In this document: positions 10,542 to 21,182 of the stretch, piece by piece
Numbering within the stretch: position 1 is the stretch's first letter
Layout of the letters: each line of letters begins with the position of its first letter
Assembly: GCF_010093595.1 (NCBI RefSeq)
Contig: NW_022985439.1
Coordinates: forward strand, 2,148,088 to 2,212,087
Direction of reading: 5' to 3'
From: Mytilinidion resinicola
Lineage: Eukaryota > Ascomycota > Dothideomycetes > Mytilinidiales > Mytilinidiaceae
Length of the DNA: 64,000 nt
Notes under the pieces: generated by a model
Told to the model about the DNA's origin: nothing
Seen by the model: the letters and a program-made list of their open reading frames with translations, nothing else
Databases searched by the model: none
Made by a program: the position numbers and the translations under genes

Positions 10542-10549
10542 TAACGATA

Positions 10550-13290
10550 TGACAATACGACGGCGAATGCCGTAGGCCGTTTGCGCATACAAATCTCCAC
10601 GGAGGCTTGTGAGATCACGTCGCAACCTGCTGCGATATGCTCAATCACTAAAAATGCCTCACCCCCGCAGCTGCTGATTTTGCCTCGCTGCGCACGAATT
10701 CGATCTCCATTTTGCAAGCTATCTTGTCAGCCTGCAGCCCGCGTAGTCCATGCAGTTCTTGCAGAACGACAGTACGGCGCCGCAGCTGCATTAACCTACA
10801 TTAGTTGCGCCAGATCCAGCGAGCTCGCCTCTTGAGTACGAGGACGACTTTATGCGAAGGACGTCTGCGGCTTGAAGGGCGTCTCGATGGCGGTCAATCT
10901 GTCACGGCTGCAGCACGCTTTTCTTGCTTGCATCCTGGTGAATGGTTGGATGTCTTACGCCGAGCTATTACGTCCTCCTTCTTGTCTCGGCACTGAGAGA
11001 CGCTCCTGGGTCTTCGGCTGACAGTCTAGTGACGTGGACATGCACCACTGACGGACCGATTTCGCTCCTGGCATTCGCCTCCCTATTCTTGCCAACTCTT
11101 CACAGTACCTTCTACAACTTGGTGCAAGTCGACGGCAGTGTAGCAGCGGTAGCTGCTACTGCTGCAGCAACAGGAGAAAAGCGAGGATGAGGATGTCAGT
11201 GAATGTGGCCTCCCTCCGTGGGAGTCGTGATATCAAGCTCTTCTACTTAGTCAAGCTGGGAAAGAAGAGAGATTCAGGGTTTCAATCGATGCCGTAGAAG
11301 AGCTCGAAGGGCTCAGCGGAACAAAGGTTATGTGCCTGCCTGTGCTTATGCAAGGATATCATAGTAGGATTATGAGCTTGTTAGTGCTGAGGTTATTGGA
11401 CAGATCTGATTTTTCATTTAGAAGAATTGGTATTTTGAACTGTAGCGGGTGAGAAGGCCACTCCATGGCCAAGGGATATATACTGGGATGCGAGTTCACC
11501 GAAGTCGTTATAGTATAGACTTGGAGTTGCTGGCATAGTAGCTGCCTACATGCCTAGCCAGTTACAACTTCTACAGAGAGGGGTTGGGGTACGGTGGCCT
11601 ACCCTGCCTAATGCTGCCTACTGCTGCCTCCAATTAGTGCTTCTGCCTACGCATACAGTCACTTCCTACGTAGTATATAGTTTGGCCTTCGGGCCCCCGA
11701 AATAAGACAGAGTTCACGTCAATTTGCAACCTGAGTTATAGGAGTTACCTCATTGCTGCTATAAGATATTCTAAAACCTATTGAGCGCTGCCAGAAACAA
11801 TCGTATTTTGAAATAAGCTCTATGTTTGTTATACGGATAAATTGAGAAAATTGGCTGGCCGGAATGGGAATTCAGCAGTGGAGAAATTGAGCGGTGTTGC
11901 GCTCACGGACAGTGAGGCAGCATCAGCGTATTAGTCTAAAGCGGCATCATGCCTTCCCTCGCGGATTCCTCACTCGCTCCATTCAGCCAGACAATCCTGA
12001 CTATTCCCACATTCGCACCTCCAGCGATTTTAACGTGTTTAGCTTCATATCCTATTAGCCCTGCCAAAAGGACGCCTAAGCGTTTCAACGCAAAAGCTAT
12101 TCGTTCCTCTACTTCGTCCTCTTTAACTGCTCCCAGCGGCCCCAACGCTTTCTACCTGGCAGACGAGTCTTGCAGTCTACTATACTAGGTAGAAGCCCTG
12201 ATGGTAGTATAGATTTTGCGGGTCATCCCGCGTGGAACCTATTTTGGCCCTCTCGTTAAAAGATGGTAATTTCTTTTATCTCTGCTACGGCGCGGTGAGA
12301 AGACCTGAGCCAAAGCTGAGCAGGGTTTGAGCCGGCCTGAGTAAAAGCGGTGTAGGGCCACGTGAGGCAGGACAGTCAAGATTCGGGTGGTGAAACAGGT
12401 AGTACGATATCCCAATGTGCACCCAAGCAATTTCCTTTCCCGTTCAGGAACCTGAGCTGCTCATGCTCCAGCCTGAGCTGTGGCTGTGCTGAGTGAGCGC
12501 ATCCTGAGCCGCGACTGAGCAGCTCGTTGGAACCCAGTTTTGGGCCCTGTATTCACCCTGCCTCAGAAGGCCCATTTCCGGGCCCTTAGGCCTGCCAGGT
12601 TCTAGTATCAGGGCCCCAATTCTCGAGTAAACTTACCCTTGATGGAAAACAGCCCAAGGCTGATCTGCGCCACTTTATCATCCGTGCAAGGGTAGCGCCA
12701 TGAGTGGCTGATAGGTTCCAACGTCGTCTGGGGCCCAGAAACTGTATCATTGCCAAAAAATTGAAGGCGTGCCGTGCTGTTCCTACGAAGGCTAAACGGA
12801 TTCCTGATAGAAGAGTAATAATGCGAGCCTATTCCCCCTAGAAAATTCACACCATACACCCACTAAAGGGATCCATTCCCTCCGCCAGTGAGTGTATCGA
12901 ACCGACGGGTTTCTCCCTTGGGGGTTACATCACCACCTCATCGCCACCCAAGGTCCTAAAATATGGGTCCGTGTGATTTATGTGTCGCTGCCACATACCC
13001 AGGCTCCTACTTGGTCCGTTTTGCGCCTCCCATAATCCCAACCGCCAACCCTTCCCTCTTCGGGAACCCGCAGCATAAATGACGCACCTTCCTACAGTGG
13101 CTAAGACGCGCCGTCGAGGCAGAATCCATCACCAACGTTACGCGAGCCTCGGATAGAGCCTGACTTACACTCTCCCGGGTCCGGACCGCTTCCCTAACTG
13201 ATTCAGGGCAGTGTGCATGAATCTTCCTTCGAGGACGCATGAACGAGGACGCGTCAGAAGTGCCCATAGAGGCACAAATCTATCATTAGC
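10550..13290. other. Gene-poor intergenic stretch
   Basis: I find no supported gene here. Open frames of 60-90 codons occur on both strands (for example 11936-12145 and 12608-12859, reverse) but have no family resemblance, no splice-consistent extension and no paired conservation visible in this window. A CTGCCTAC-type repeat lies near 11598-11650. Base composition is normal, unlike 1-8200. Confidence 0.5.
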
Positions 13291-13465
13291 TTCATGCGAC
13301 TCCCGGTCTTGTTGGCTCAGCCAGATGTCCTTACTGAGGAAGCTGAAGCCATTCTCATTATTATGCGACTCTCTATCTTATTAGACTTAGCCCGAAGTCC
13401 TTACTGGAGCTAAATCTATTAGCAATCTTATAACACCCCCGGTTCTTGCTTGACTCAGCTGCCAC
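13291..13465. repeat. Degenerate tandem repeat of about 70 bp, two to three copies
   Basis: The segment starting ATGCGACTCCCGGTCTTG at 13293 recurs at 13363 as ATGCGACTCTCTATCTTA, with the shared tail GTCCTTACTG. A partial third copy starts near 13431. The copies differ largely by C-to-T and G-to-A transitions, as RIP would cause. It may be a decayed minisatellite or internal repeats of a dead gene. Confidence 0.45.
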
Positions 13466-14849
13466 GGCCAGAGGAATACTACGAGGGATAAAGGATGCCT
13501 GATCCTGAGGCATGTCTCGGGACCCGGGAACCAACCACCAATGCTGAAGATATGAGTTGCTCATGCATTAGTTGGGCAGGTACAAAGTAGATGTCCAAGA
13601 GCAAAGGCAAGTGCCTGGCAACGACACAACCGCCCGTGTGGATCAGGGGTCCTACTTAGGAAACGGTCAGGTCGGTCCGTTAGATGAGACCTCTCCCCTC
13701 TTAGTGGCCAGTTCCTTAGGGGCAGTGTCTTTGAGTCGAGGCAGACACCGTTTGAGGCAAAGGACTGTCTCGATCCAAGACCTCCTGTTTGTAGCTGGGC
13801 TTCCACTGGCCTACGCCACAGGATAGAAACCACCTCTACCGGGAGAGAGCCTCGAAGGAAGACATGGAAGCCTCAACAGCCGTGCTGGTGGCGAGACGGA
13901 GCTGGGCCTGAAGGTGGCTTGGACATGAGGCTATGATGATGTTGCTGCCTACTGAGGTCTTCTCTCTGGGGGAGGAGATGCCTCGCACCTTAAACACTTA
14001 TAAAGCGACTGATGAGGTCGAGTTTGCAACCATAATCATTCATTGGACAATAGATCCTCTCCCATCTTGACTCTTTCCACGGTGTGCTCAACATTCCGTC
14101 GTAACGCCTTTGCCATAGTCTTAGTGCCGGTGCTGAACCAGGGGACCTTGGCTAGTGGAGCCTTGGCGGTGACAACTGGAAGCTCACCTATAGGTCGGAT
14201 GACAAGAACAGCAGCAGGGTTCTGAAGTGGCGATGAGATGGTATAAGGAGATAGGTCCGGCATGGATTTTCCCAAACGACTCGCAGGATCGATGACTTAT
14301 CACCTCACCCGGGAGTCCACAGGCTCCAGTACCAGCTGCTGGCGGGGATGCTCTCGCGGGCCTACAGTTGGACATGGAAAGGGAGGGTGGCAAACTTGGA
14401 CTTAGACTAGTGCCTATGGACGCTATCTCATCCCGTGCGAGAGAATGCGCGGTGATAAGAGGTAGACTGAAACCAAAAATAACTTTTCCCAGGTCTCTGC
14501 AAGTTAGGAAGGTAATAGGAGGTGATTAAGTCAATCCACTAAGCTCGACAGATATATCATCGCAGGCCAGGAGGTCATAAGGTGGGAGAGTGCGGAATTG
14601 GACTACTAGATTCGCCTCCGGAGGTCACCGAGATATCGCGGAGAAGCTCTAGGATCAGATCAAATATTCCTGGGATGCGCCGACGAATCACGCAAAGCAG
14701 CCCCGAATTAGACTAGGGATCTCCACAAGAAAGTTTCCGGTATGTCTCCGCAAAGTACGTCCTGTTAATCTCAAAGTGGCTTATAAGTGCTACTACACGT
14801 ACCCACACAGTGCATCTACAATTCTAAACCCACCCACAACCAAACCAAA
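13466..14849. other. Intergenic stretch upstream of the methyltransferase gene
   Basis: No gene is supported. A reverse-strand open frame of 79 codons at 14036-14275 looks somewhat protein-like but cannot be assigned or extended. The 3' part serves as upstream region for the gene starting at 14850. Confidence 0.45.
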
Positions 14850-15710
14850 ATGTCATCAGAACAAGAATTCAAAGCGCCCGAATACCGCCCAGAGTCCGAC
14901 GCGGAAGGCCAGCGTCTCCGAGACGAACACGACATGTTCAAAGCTGCAAACGGCAACAAACTAATCCTCGCCCCAATCGACCTTACCAAACCTCATCTCC
15001 ACATCCTTGATATCGGTACCTACGATGGCACATTCCTGGTCGACTTGTCCAACAACTTCATTCCCTCGAGCGCTCGTCAGACGGACAGCATCCTCGGGAT
15101 CGACCTCTTCGACGCCCATTTCCCAGCCCATCCCAGCGAGGGCATGCGCTTCCAGATCCAAAACTTCCTTGAGCCGTGGCCGCAAGAACTTCTCGGCTCC
15201 TTCGACCTCGTCCACCAACGCCTCATGCTCGCGGGCGCAGGCCGCAACACGCGCGCTAATCTGACCCAGACGCTCCGCCTCGTGAAGCCGGGCGGCTGGA
15301 TCCAGCTCGTGGAAGCCGAGCAAGCGATTGGTCCCAATGACGGGCCAGCAATGCAGCAATTCCTCTTGCTGATGGGGGAGCTATTCGGCTTCATAGGCGT
15401 GCCGATGACGTATGCGCATGAGCTGGCTCAGTGGCTTGAGGAGGAAGGGTTCGAGGAGGTTGAGACGAGGGTTGTGCCGATTCCGTATGGGTGCAGGCAG
15501 CCGGATGCGGAGTTAAGGGAGAAGGGGTACAGCTCTATGTCTGTGGGCTTGCAGGGTAAGTTGAAACATACAAAGATGATTCCTGGAGGCCTCAAGTCGC
15601 TGGATGCGGCGGAGTTGGAAATGCTGGCTCCGAGATTGATTAAAGAGATGGAAGAGAGGGGCGCGGAGTACGTTATGAGGTATGCTTGGGGAAGGAAGCC
15701 GGTGGCTTGA
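14850..15710 (+). CDS. SAM-dependent methyltransferase, LaeA-like class I
   Basis: This intron-free frame encodes 286 residues. The ATG at 14850 has an A at -3 (CCAAAATGTC) and fits the family start; the frame is open further upstream but lacks an ATG there. The SAM-binding motif I is ILDIGTYDG (residues 53-60, a variant of DxGxGxG). It is followed by the acidic ILGIDLFDA (81-89), FDLVHQRLMLAGAG (118-131) and the post-motif LVKPGGWIQLVEAE (144-157). This order is typical of fungal LaeA/UMTA-type class I methyltransferases, which act on small molecules or unknown substrates. The substrate cannot be told. It lies tail-to-tail with an interrupted gene on the other strand, and no partner biosynthetic gene is adjacent. 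Confidence 0.88.
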   Translation: MSSEQEFKAPEYRPESDAEGQRLRDEHDMFKAANGNKLILAPIDLTKPHLHILDIGTYDGTFLVDLSNNFIPSSARQTDSILGIDLFDAHFPAHPSEGMRFQIQNFLEPWPQELLGSFDLVHQRLMLAGAGRNTRANLTQTLRLVKPGGWIQLVEAEQAIGPNDGPAMQQFLLLMGELFGFIGVPMTYAHELAQWLEEEGFEEVETRVVPIPYGCRQPDAELREKGYSSMSVGLQGKLKHTKMIPGGLKSLDAAELEMLAPRLIKEMEERGAEYVMRYAWGRKPVA

Positions 15711-15818
15711 GACATAACCCGGTCTGTAGGATATGATTGAAGATGGTTTTGAATTGAGGTGGAATCCAGGCGATTCGTCGAATCTCTCCTCTCTCTTTCT
15801 CGAGGCATGAAGACAACG

Positions 15819-16319
15819 TCAGACACCTGCTCCAGGCCACCCAGTCATAAGAAACGTCGCCAACCCAACCACCGCAGCAGCGAACCTAATATTCTCCATC
15901 TGCGGTGCCCCCAAACGATCCAAACGCTTCGCCACCTGCACCAAGTTCTCTCCCCAGCTTTCCATGTTGTCACTATTATCGCTAGCCGTGCTCTCCGGTG
16001 TTGTTGAGAGAATCTTCTGGGCAAAGAAGCGCGTCCGAATCTCTCCATCTAAGTCTTGGACAGTCATAGATTTTAGTCCTTCTCCTAGTATTTTATAACG
16101 CTGGGCATCTCCAAAAAATTAGATCTCGAATATTGTGTTGCCGTGATCCTTGATCCTGTGGATTGGGTAAAGGAGCAAGCAGCCGGGGACGAATCCTCTT
16201 TCTGCCTTGAGCTTCGTGTACTTTCCTGCGAGCTTGCTCCAACTTCTTTCTGGACTTGGAAGGGGAAGGCGTGGGTTGCAGGGAGGCGGTGGTGGTGATG
16301 GGGTTATGGATGCTGGCAT
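15819..16319 (-). pseudogene. Hypothetical gene with one in-frame stop and a C-terminal membrane segment
   Basis: From the ATG at 16317-16319 the frame reads a Pro-rich start and SWSKLAGKYTKLKAERG, then meets TAA at 16119-16121. It continues in the same frame for about 99 more codons (GDAQRYKILGEGLKS, DLDGEIRTRFFAQKIL) to a hydrophobic C terminus (FAAAVVGLATFLM) that could be a tail anchor. The total would be about 166 residues. No convincing GT..AG intron removes the stop. It is probably a nonsense allele or pseudogene, and the family is not recognised. It lies about 110 bases downstream of the methyltransferase, on the opposite strand. Confidence 0.45.
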
Positions 16320-17976
16320 TATGGAGGCGTATTTGTGTATGTTTGATGGACGTGTTGGCTTACGAGGTTGTTATATGCGGTTGTGTTATTTTCCAACGCA
16401 GATCCCCAAGGTGTTTTTTCAGTAGTTTTTCATAGATGAGTTGGCACGAGGTGAACATTGGAATCCTTTGAGTGCCAAAAGCTTGCTGAGAATAAGACAT
16501 GTTTCTGGTGAATGTGGTAACGAGTTTCCGGAGCAAACTTTGCTTCTACTCATCAATCTATGGTGCACAAGAGATGCTGTAAAGGAGCGTTGAGTGGTAA
16601 ATGCAGAATTGAAATCGTATCTTTTTTCTCAGTCCGTAAGACCGTCATTAGACATCTATCGTGCATTTTATGGAGCCATGAGGAAACCCGGTACTGCCAA
16701 CCAAAACAAAGCACTTAAAATCATGATGTTTCTTCATATTCTTATGGTGATTGAGGTGTTAGGGTACTAGGCAGAGTAGTATCGGTGAAGACCAATATTT
16801 GGATATAACTAGATAGCGACCAAAAAGTAAATGAAGAGGCTGCGATGAAGATCTATGGACGGAGAAGAACGCTTCTTTGTATGAATCCGTGGAGGTAGTT
16901 GTTTGTGCGCAATTGCTATTCGTCCTTCGAGCAAAGAGCCATCCAGACCCAAGAAACTATGATTGTTGGGGTTGGCGATGAGCAATTTGCTGGGTATTGA
17001 ATTAACTAAGATGTCGATATCCACGGACTAGAACTTTCGTAACATCTTCATCGGTTTCGGAGAATGCTAGCATACAATTGAGCGACGAAAAAGGCCGAGT
17101 TATGCTACTATTCCACTGTCGGCAGCAAATAAGCTTTCCTTCCCAAGGCCTGTCCTTCGCGGACCAGAGCATAGATAGTTCGGCGTGCAACTTTGAGAAG
17201 CTTTTTCTCATCTCTTCTTCCAGCGTTATCAATCGTTCTTCTTGGTCGCTGCGGGGAAAAGACAAACGAGCATCAATAACGACCCTAGTGAGATAGATGT
17301 GGTATCTCGGTGCCGGCCAGGCTGGCAGCTGGTGAAAAGTGGTGAGAACTCTTGTATATTGCTATGTAGGAGGACGGGTATATATAGGCGGAGAAGGGGG
17401 GTGCCTAGCACCCCCTTACGCTGGTGAGACAGTCCGAGCATGGCCAATGTTCCACTAGCTGCCACAGGCTACGCCATGTGGCCAATGCGTCCATAATGTT
17501 GGAAGCTTGAAAACCTCTTGGATAATAAGTTGGTGATCGAGGCGACAGTAGAAAGAGTTGGCAGCGTAAAATATCGAAGCGGCTTCGTCATGTAGCTGCC
17601 TACAAACTCGGAGAATGAGGAGCGCGGGGATGACTGTCGTGGGGCGGATGTAGTCGTCAAAGACGAGAAGTTGACTATCCCATCACACGTTAGTACGCAC
17701 GGGCATGTAAACAGACTGTAGAATCATCGAAACAAGCCCAAATTTCAACATTTCTCGACCAAATTAATGCTCCACGATGCCTCAAACATTCAGCAATGAT
17801 TGTGATCTTGTGCGGAAAGATCCTAAGGCCAAAAAGTCCAAACAGCCGCCCCCTAAGCCCAAGCCCGTGCCGGATTTTAAGCCCCTGCATATACAATATT
17901 AGGAGGATCCTGGAGAGCCTTGTGTGCCTCTAGGTCTTAATAGGAATAGCCTCCTTAATATCTTTAAGCTATTCTT
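16320..17976. other. Gene-poor stretch with unassigned reverse-strand fragments
   Basis: Reverse-strand open frames at 16809-17024 and 17002-17265 overlap in different frames. The second includes LITLEEEMRKSFSKLHAEL, which looks like a real helical segment preceded by a CAG splice acceptor (CCCCGCAG). A multi-exon gene is possible but I cannot assemble or name it. Nothing else is supported here. Confidence 0.35.
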
Positions 17977-17978
17977 TA

Positions 17979-19115
17979 ACGTCACAGTGGGTGAAGCTTA
18001 CGAGTGTCCCTCAGGCCATCAGGCCACAAACGCTTGGCAACTCGCAAGGCCAGTAAATATGCCAAAATCATCACAATACTATCAAATTACTATCAAACCA
18101 ATGGCTCCAAGCACTCCTGATCGCAAGCCAAGTCGCCATGAATTCTCCACGCATACCCGCACAAAATTCTACAACGCCTATGACCTCAGAAACCCAGGGG
18201 AAGGCATCAAAGATGTCATAAAACGGATCAACTTCACCGGCCACTACACAACGTGCAAGAACATGCTCCGGCTGCGCAGAGAGAAGGGCAAGGATGCTGA
18301 CTACCGGCCTGGAAAGCATCGCAATGGCGAGAGCCATCGTGTGATTACAGATGCGCAGCTTGCTGCTATACAAAGCGACAACAATCCAATGCGAAAGGCA
18401 CCATTTGATGCCCAGATGCAGTACTATGGCATTCAGGCCACTGTTCGTACGCTGCAGAAGTATAACAAAGAAGCGCATTTCAAACGGATTTAAGATGGCA
18501 ACTGTTAGAGATATCTCTCACAGGAACATGCTCCTCCGAGAGGGCTACGGCTGGCAGCACAAGGATGACACAGTTAACAACTTTTAGAAGTTTGTACACT
18601 TTACAGATGAAGCGCACATCGATCCGCATCAATAGAGTTCTGGCTACATCTACAGGAAGGAAGGATCCCGCTATTCTCCTGCTAATTTACAGCATTTTCA
18701 TGGAGAAAAGGATCTAGGAGTCCGCCTCCATGTGGCCGCCGATATATCATGGCATTACGTTAGGCCTCTTATATTCTACAACGATAAAAACGACCACCTT
18801 AATATTAAGAAACCTCCACGTAAGCCACGCCGTCGCCCTATACGAGAGACTGAGGAGGAATATATATAGAGAGTTCAGGAATGGGAGGCATAGAGGCCAC
18901 ACGGCGTTAATACCAAACTAAAGGGGAATTTAATGACATAAGCCTACTACACTAAGAAGATTCTTCCTAGGTATATTACGCGTCTGGAGGAGCATGATTA
19001 AGACCTAAATCAGCCGCAATATTATGGCAGATGCATGCTCCAAGAGGATAATGATAATGCGCATGGCATAAGATTAGTAGATAATGTTGCTCGCCAGCTT
19101 AAAGAGTTCATCTTG
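17979..19115 (+). pseudogene. Truncated Tc1-like (fungal Tc1/mariner) transposase
   Basis: From the ATG at 18059 (MPKSSQYYQITIKPMAPS) the frame follows the fungal Tc1 transposase pattern. It has a helix-turn-helix region (HTRTKFYNAYDLRNPGEG), the first catalytic Asp in VHFTDEAHID (near 18599) and the second in QEDNDNAHG (near 19039). It carries several in-frame TAA/TAG codons and a frame disturbance near 18490. It stops matching just after the second Asp, so the final block with the third acidic residue is missing. The 5' flank TAACGTCACAGTGGGTGAAG at 17977 may be the TIR tip. The right end was lost at the junction with the HET gene. Confidence 0.78.
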
Positions 19116-19194
19116 CGGAGTCGCATAGAGGTCGTTTGGAGAATCAACGAGCTAAGACCCTGCTCTATGTCTCCACTGCCTCCCATTTGCTCTG

Positions 19195-20719
19195 CTAACC
19201 TAGCTTTTCTGTTCCAATGGGCATGTCCAGGACCAACGTTCGAGCAAGGACCTCCAGCCTACTCTGACCTGTGAGGGGGTATGCCTCGTCCAGAGAACAA
19301 CAGAGGTCGAGCCATGACTCTATCATCTCGCCACTGATCTCGGTCTCAATTTCATCCTCGGCCCGACGTATTTGTTTGCCAACATCGCGTATTTCAGAGA
19401 CACATTTTCCGAAAACAGAGAGAACAGATCCCGCTATGCGACAAACGCCGTCTGCCCTCCCCTTTGCGCCAGGATCTTGAGGGAAAGCACGGAATCTACG
19501 CAGATCTTCCATACAATTTTGCCACGTAATCATCGAGGGACGTCCTCTGTTAAATACCCTGACATTATACCCCCAACTCCAGGATGGGGAGCCGTCTACT
19601 GCCACAGACTCCGCATCGTCAACAAATGAGAGAATCCCTAACGTAGGAAGATTTTGTAGGAGCTGCGAGACAAAGTCGGCAAATACTTGTTCAGCGGGCC
19701 TAGAGTAGTCCATAACAAGACGCTCATTCACCTCCAGCGGACGTATCATCTCTGCCAAGCCAAGGATAGAGTAAATCCTATCATGCGGGACAGACAAACT
19801 AGCCTCTTTAGAGTGATCCGCCAAGCACATTAGACAGCTCAACCACCTCTGTGTGTCTGTCTCTGCTTCAAAGATTCGATCGGTCCAGACCCTGAAAATT
19901 TCCGAGTCCATGGCTTCGCCCTCTTGAAATACGGAGCGGAAGCCGACTAGGTGATATCGAGTCCATCCTAGAGGATACAAAGGTTCGAGACGAGGCGTGC
20001 AGAACCCGAGAAATGTCAGAAGAGTCCAGCGAATTGCCACCGACTCGGAACAGGATTTCCCGACCCAGTATAAACTCTTGCATAATCCAGGCCCGATCGA
20101 ACCACCGGTGTCGTTTAAAGAACCGCTCTGTACACTTCAAATGACTCATATATGTTTCGTATGGACAGTCGAATACTCGCTGAACTTCCACCGGGTCTGC
20201 AGAAATATTGAAGGATATGTTGTCGTCATCTTGTTGCCCTAAGATAGTGTATATTGTGTTCTTCATCCAAAGTAGTGAATCCAGATTTTCTACATCTTTC
20301 CCCAGCCAGACGATGACTCTCAGGGCAGAGAAGTAGATGTCGCCCATTAACAGAACTTGCGACGAACATTCAGCGTCGCTGTTTTGGTTGATACACACCG
20401 CATCAACCCATAAATATCCCACGACTTCGTCTCGGAGCTGCGATAAAGCATCGTGCAGGCTTTGTGTTACATGCAAGCGATGACCTCTAATATAGATTTC
20501 TGGTTGACTGATGTTTTCTGCACCTTCAGGACTGTGATAGCTGTTGGTCGTTGCTGGGCCCCATGTGTATGACAATGCTTCAAAATCGGGAAGATCGTCT
20601 AGCGGATAGTACTCAAGCTTGACATCAATCCTCTCATACTTGTCGGTTGCTTTCTATGGAAGAATTTGCAATAACCGGATATGGCGGTCGTCGGGAAAAT
20701 TGTTATATTGATAGCCCAT
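19195..20719 (-). pseudogene. HET-domain (heterokaryon incompatibility) protein, broken
   Basis: The ATG at 20717-20719 opens a frame with the usual HET start (DDRHIRLLQILP), then an in-frame TAG at 20654-20656. The HET domain follows: FEALSYTWGP, LWVDAVCINQN, VIVWLGKD, RAWIMQEFILGRE. Near 20000 the coding frame changes (about 19960-20030), by an indel or a weak 73-base intron. It then continues with the family's middle region (DRIYSILGLAE, WSWGYNV). It ends at 19195, soon after a TGQSRLEVLARTL block, whereas the family usually continues further. Intact HET proteins trigger cell death when unlike hyphae fuse. The Tc1 relic abuts the truncated 3' end. At least one nonsense codon and the truncation make this a likely null allele. 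Confidence 0.75.
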
Positions 20720-21182
20720 GTTAGAATTGACCAGTTCACTACTACTAGTAGTATCTCATCAAGCGAGCAAATATCTTGCTGGGAACAACTTGAGCGATTC
20801 CTGCTGAGTGCCTGATTTCGCGGAAAGCATGGAGTAGAAGGTAAAATTGAGGCGCACAGACCTGACTCACGAGCAGCAGAATGGAGTCGTGTAAGCAAGG
20901 GCTTCACTGGCGCGATCGCTCATGCTAGCTTTCTGCGATTGATGGAGATGGGCTTAGATACTGTACGATTGAGCGACAGCTCAGCACACAGAGCGAAAGC
21001 AGACACGTGGCTGTTCATGGAAATTTCTAGAAGAACGCCACAGTTTTTTCTTGGCACGGTGGGAAAAGGCCCCCACACACCCATAAAACGGCGTTCTAAA
21101 CGTCCATTTTCAGAGGGGTATTTACCAGGAACCTGTGTTTACTCGTAGACTGGTTAAACTCGAAGTAAAACCCACAATTGGT
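20720..21182. other. Intergenic stretch between the HET gene and the Zn2Cys6 gene
   Basis: No gene is seen. The stretch would hold the HET promoter and the 3' region of the Zn2Cys6 gene. Confidence 0.5.

Noticed and set aside
13286..13465. The 13.3-kb repeat as a CRISPR-like or regulatory array
   Set aside because: There are only two to three degenerate copies without constant repeat and variable spacer structure.
15428..15826. Reverse-strand open frames over the methyltransferase, including a 132-codon one
   Set aside because: They are shadows of a strong forward coding frame with conserved motifs.
20599..20907. A separate 102-codon reverse-strand gene or first exon upstream of the HET domain
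   Set aside because: The HET N terminus reads continuously in another frame from the ATG at 20719 with one TAG, so this frame is a shadow.
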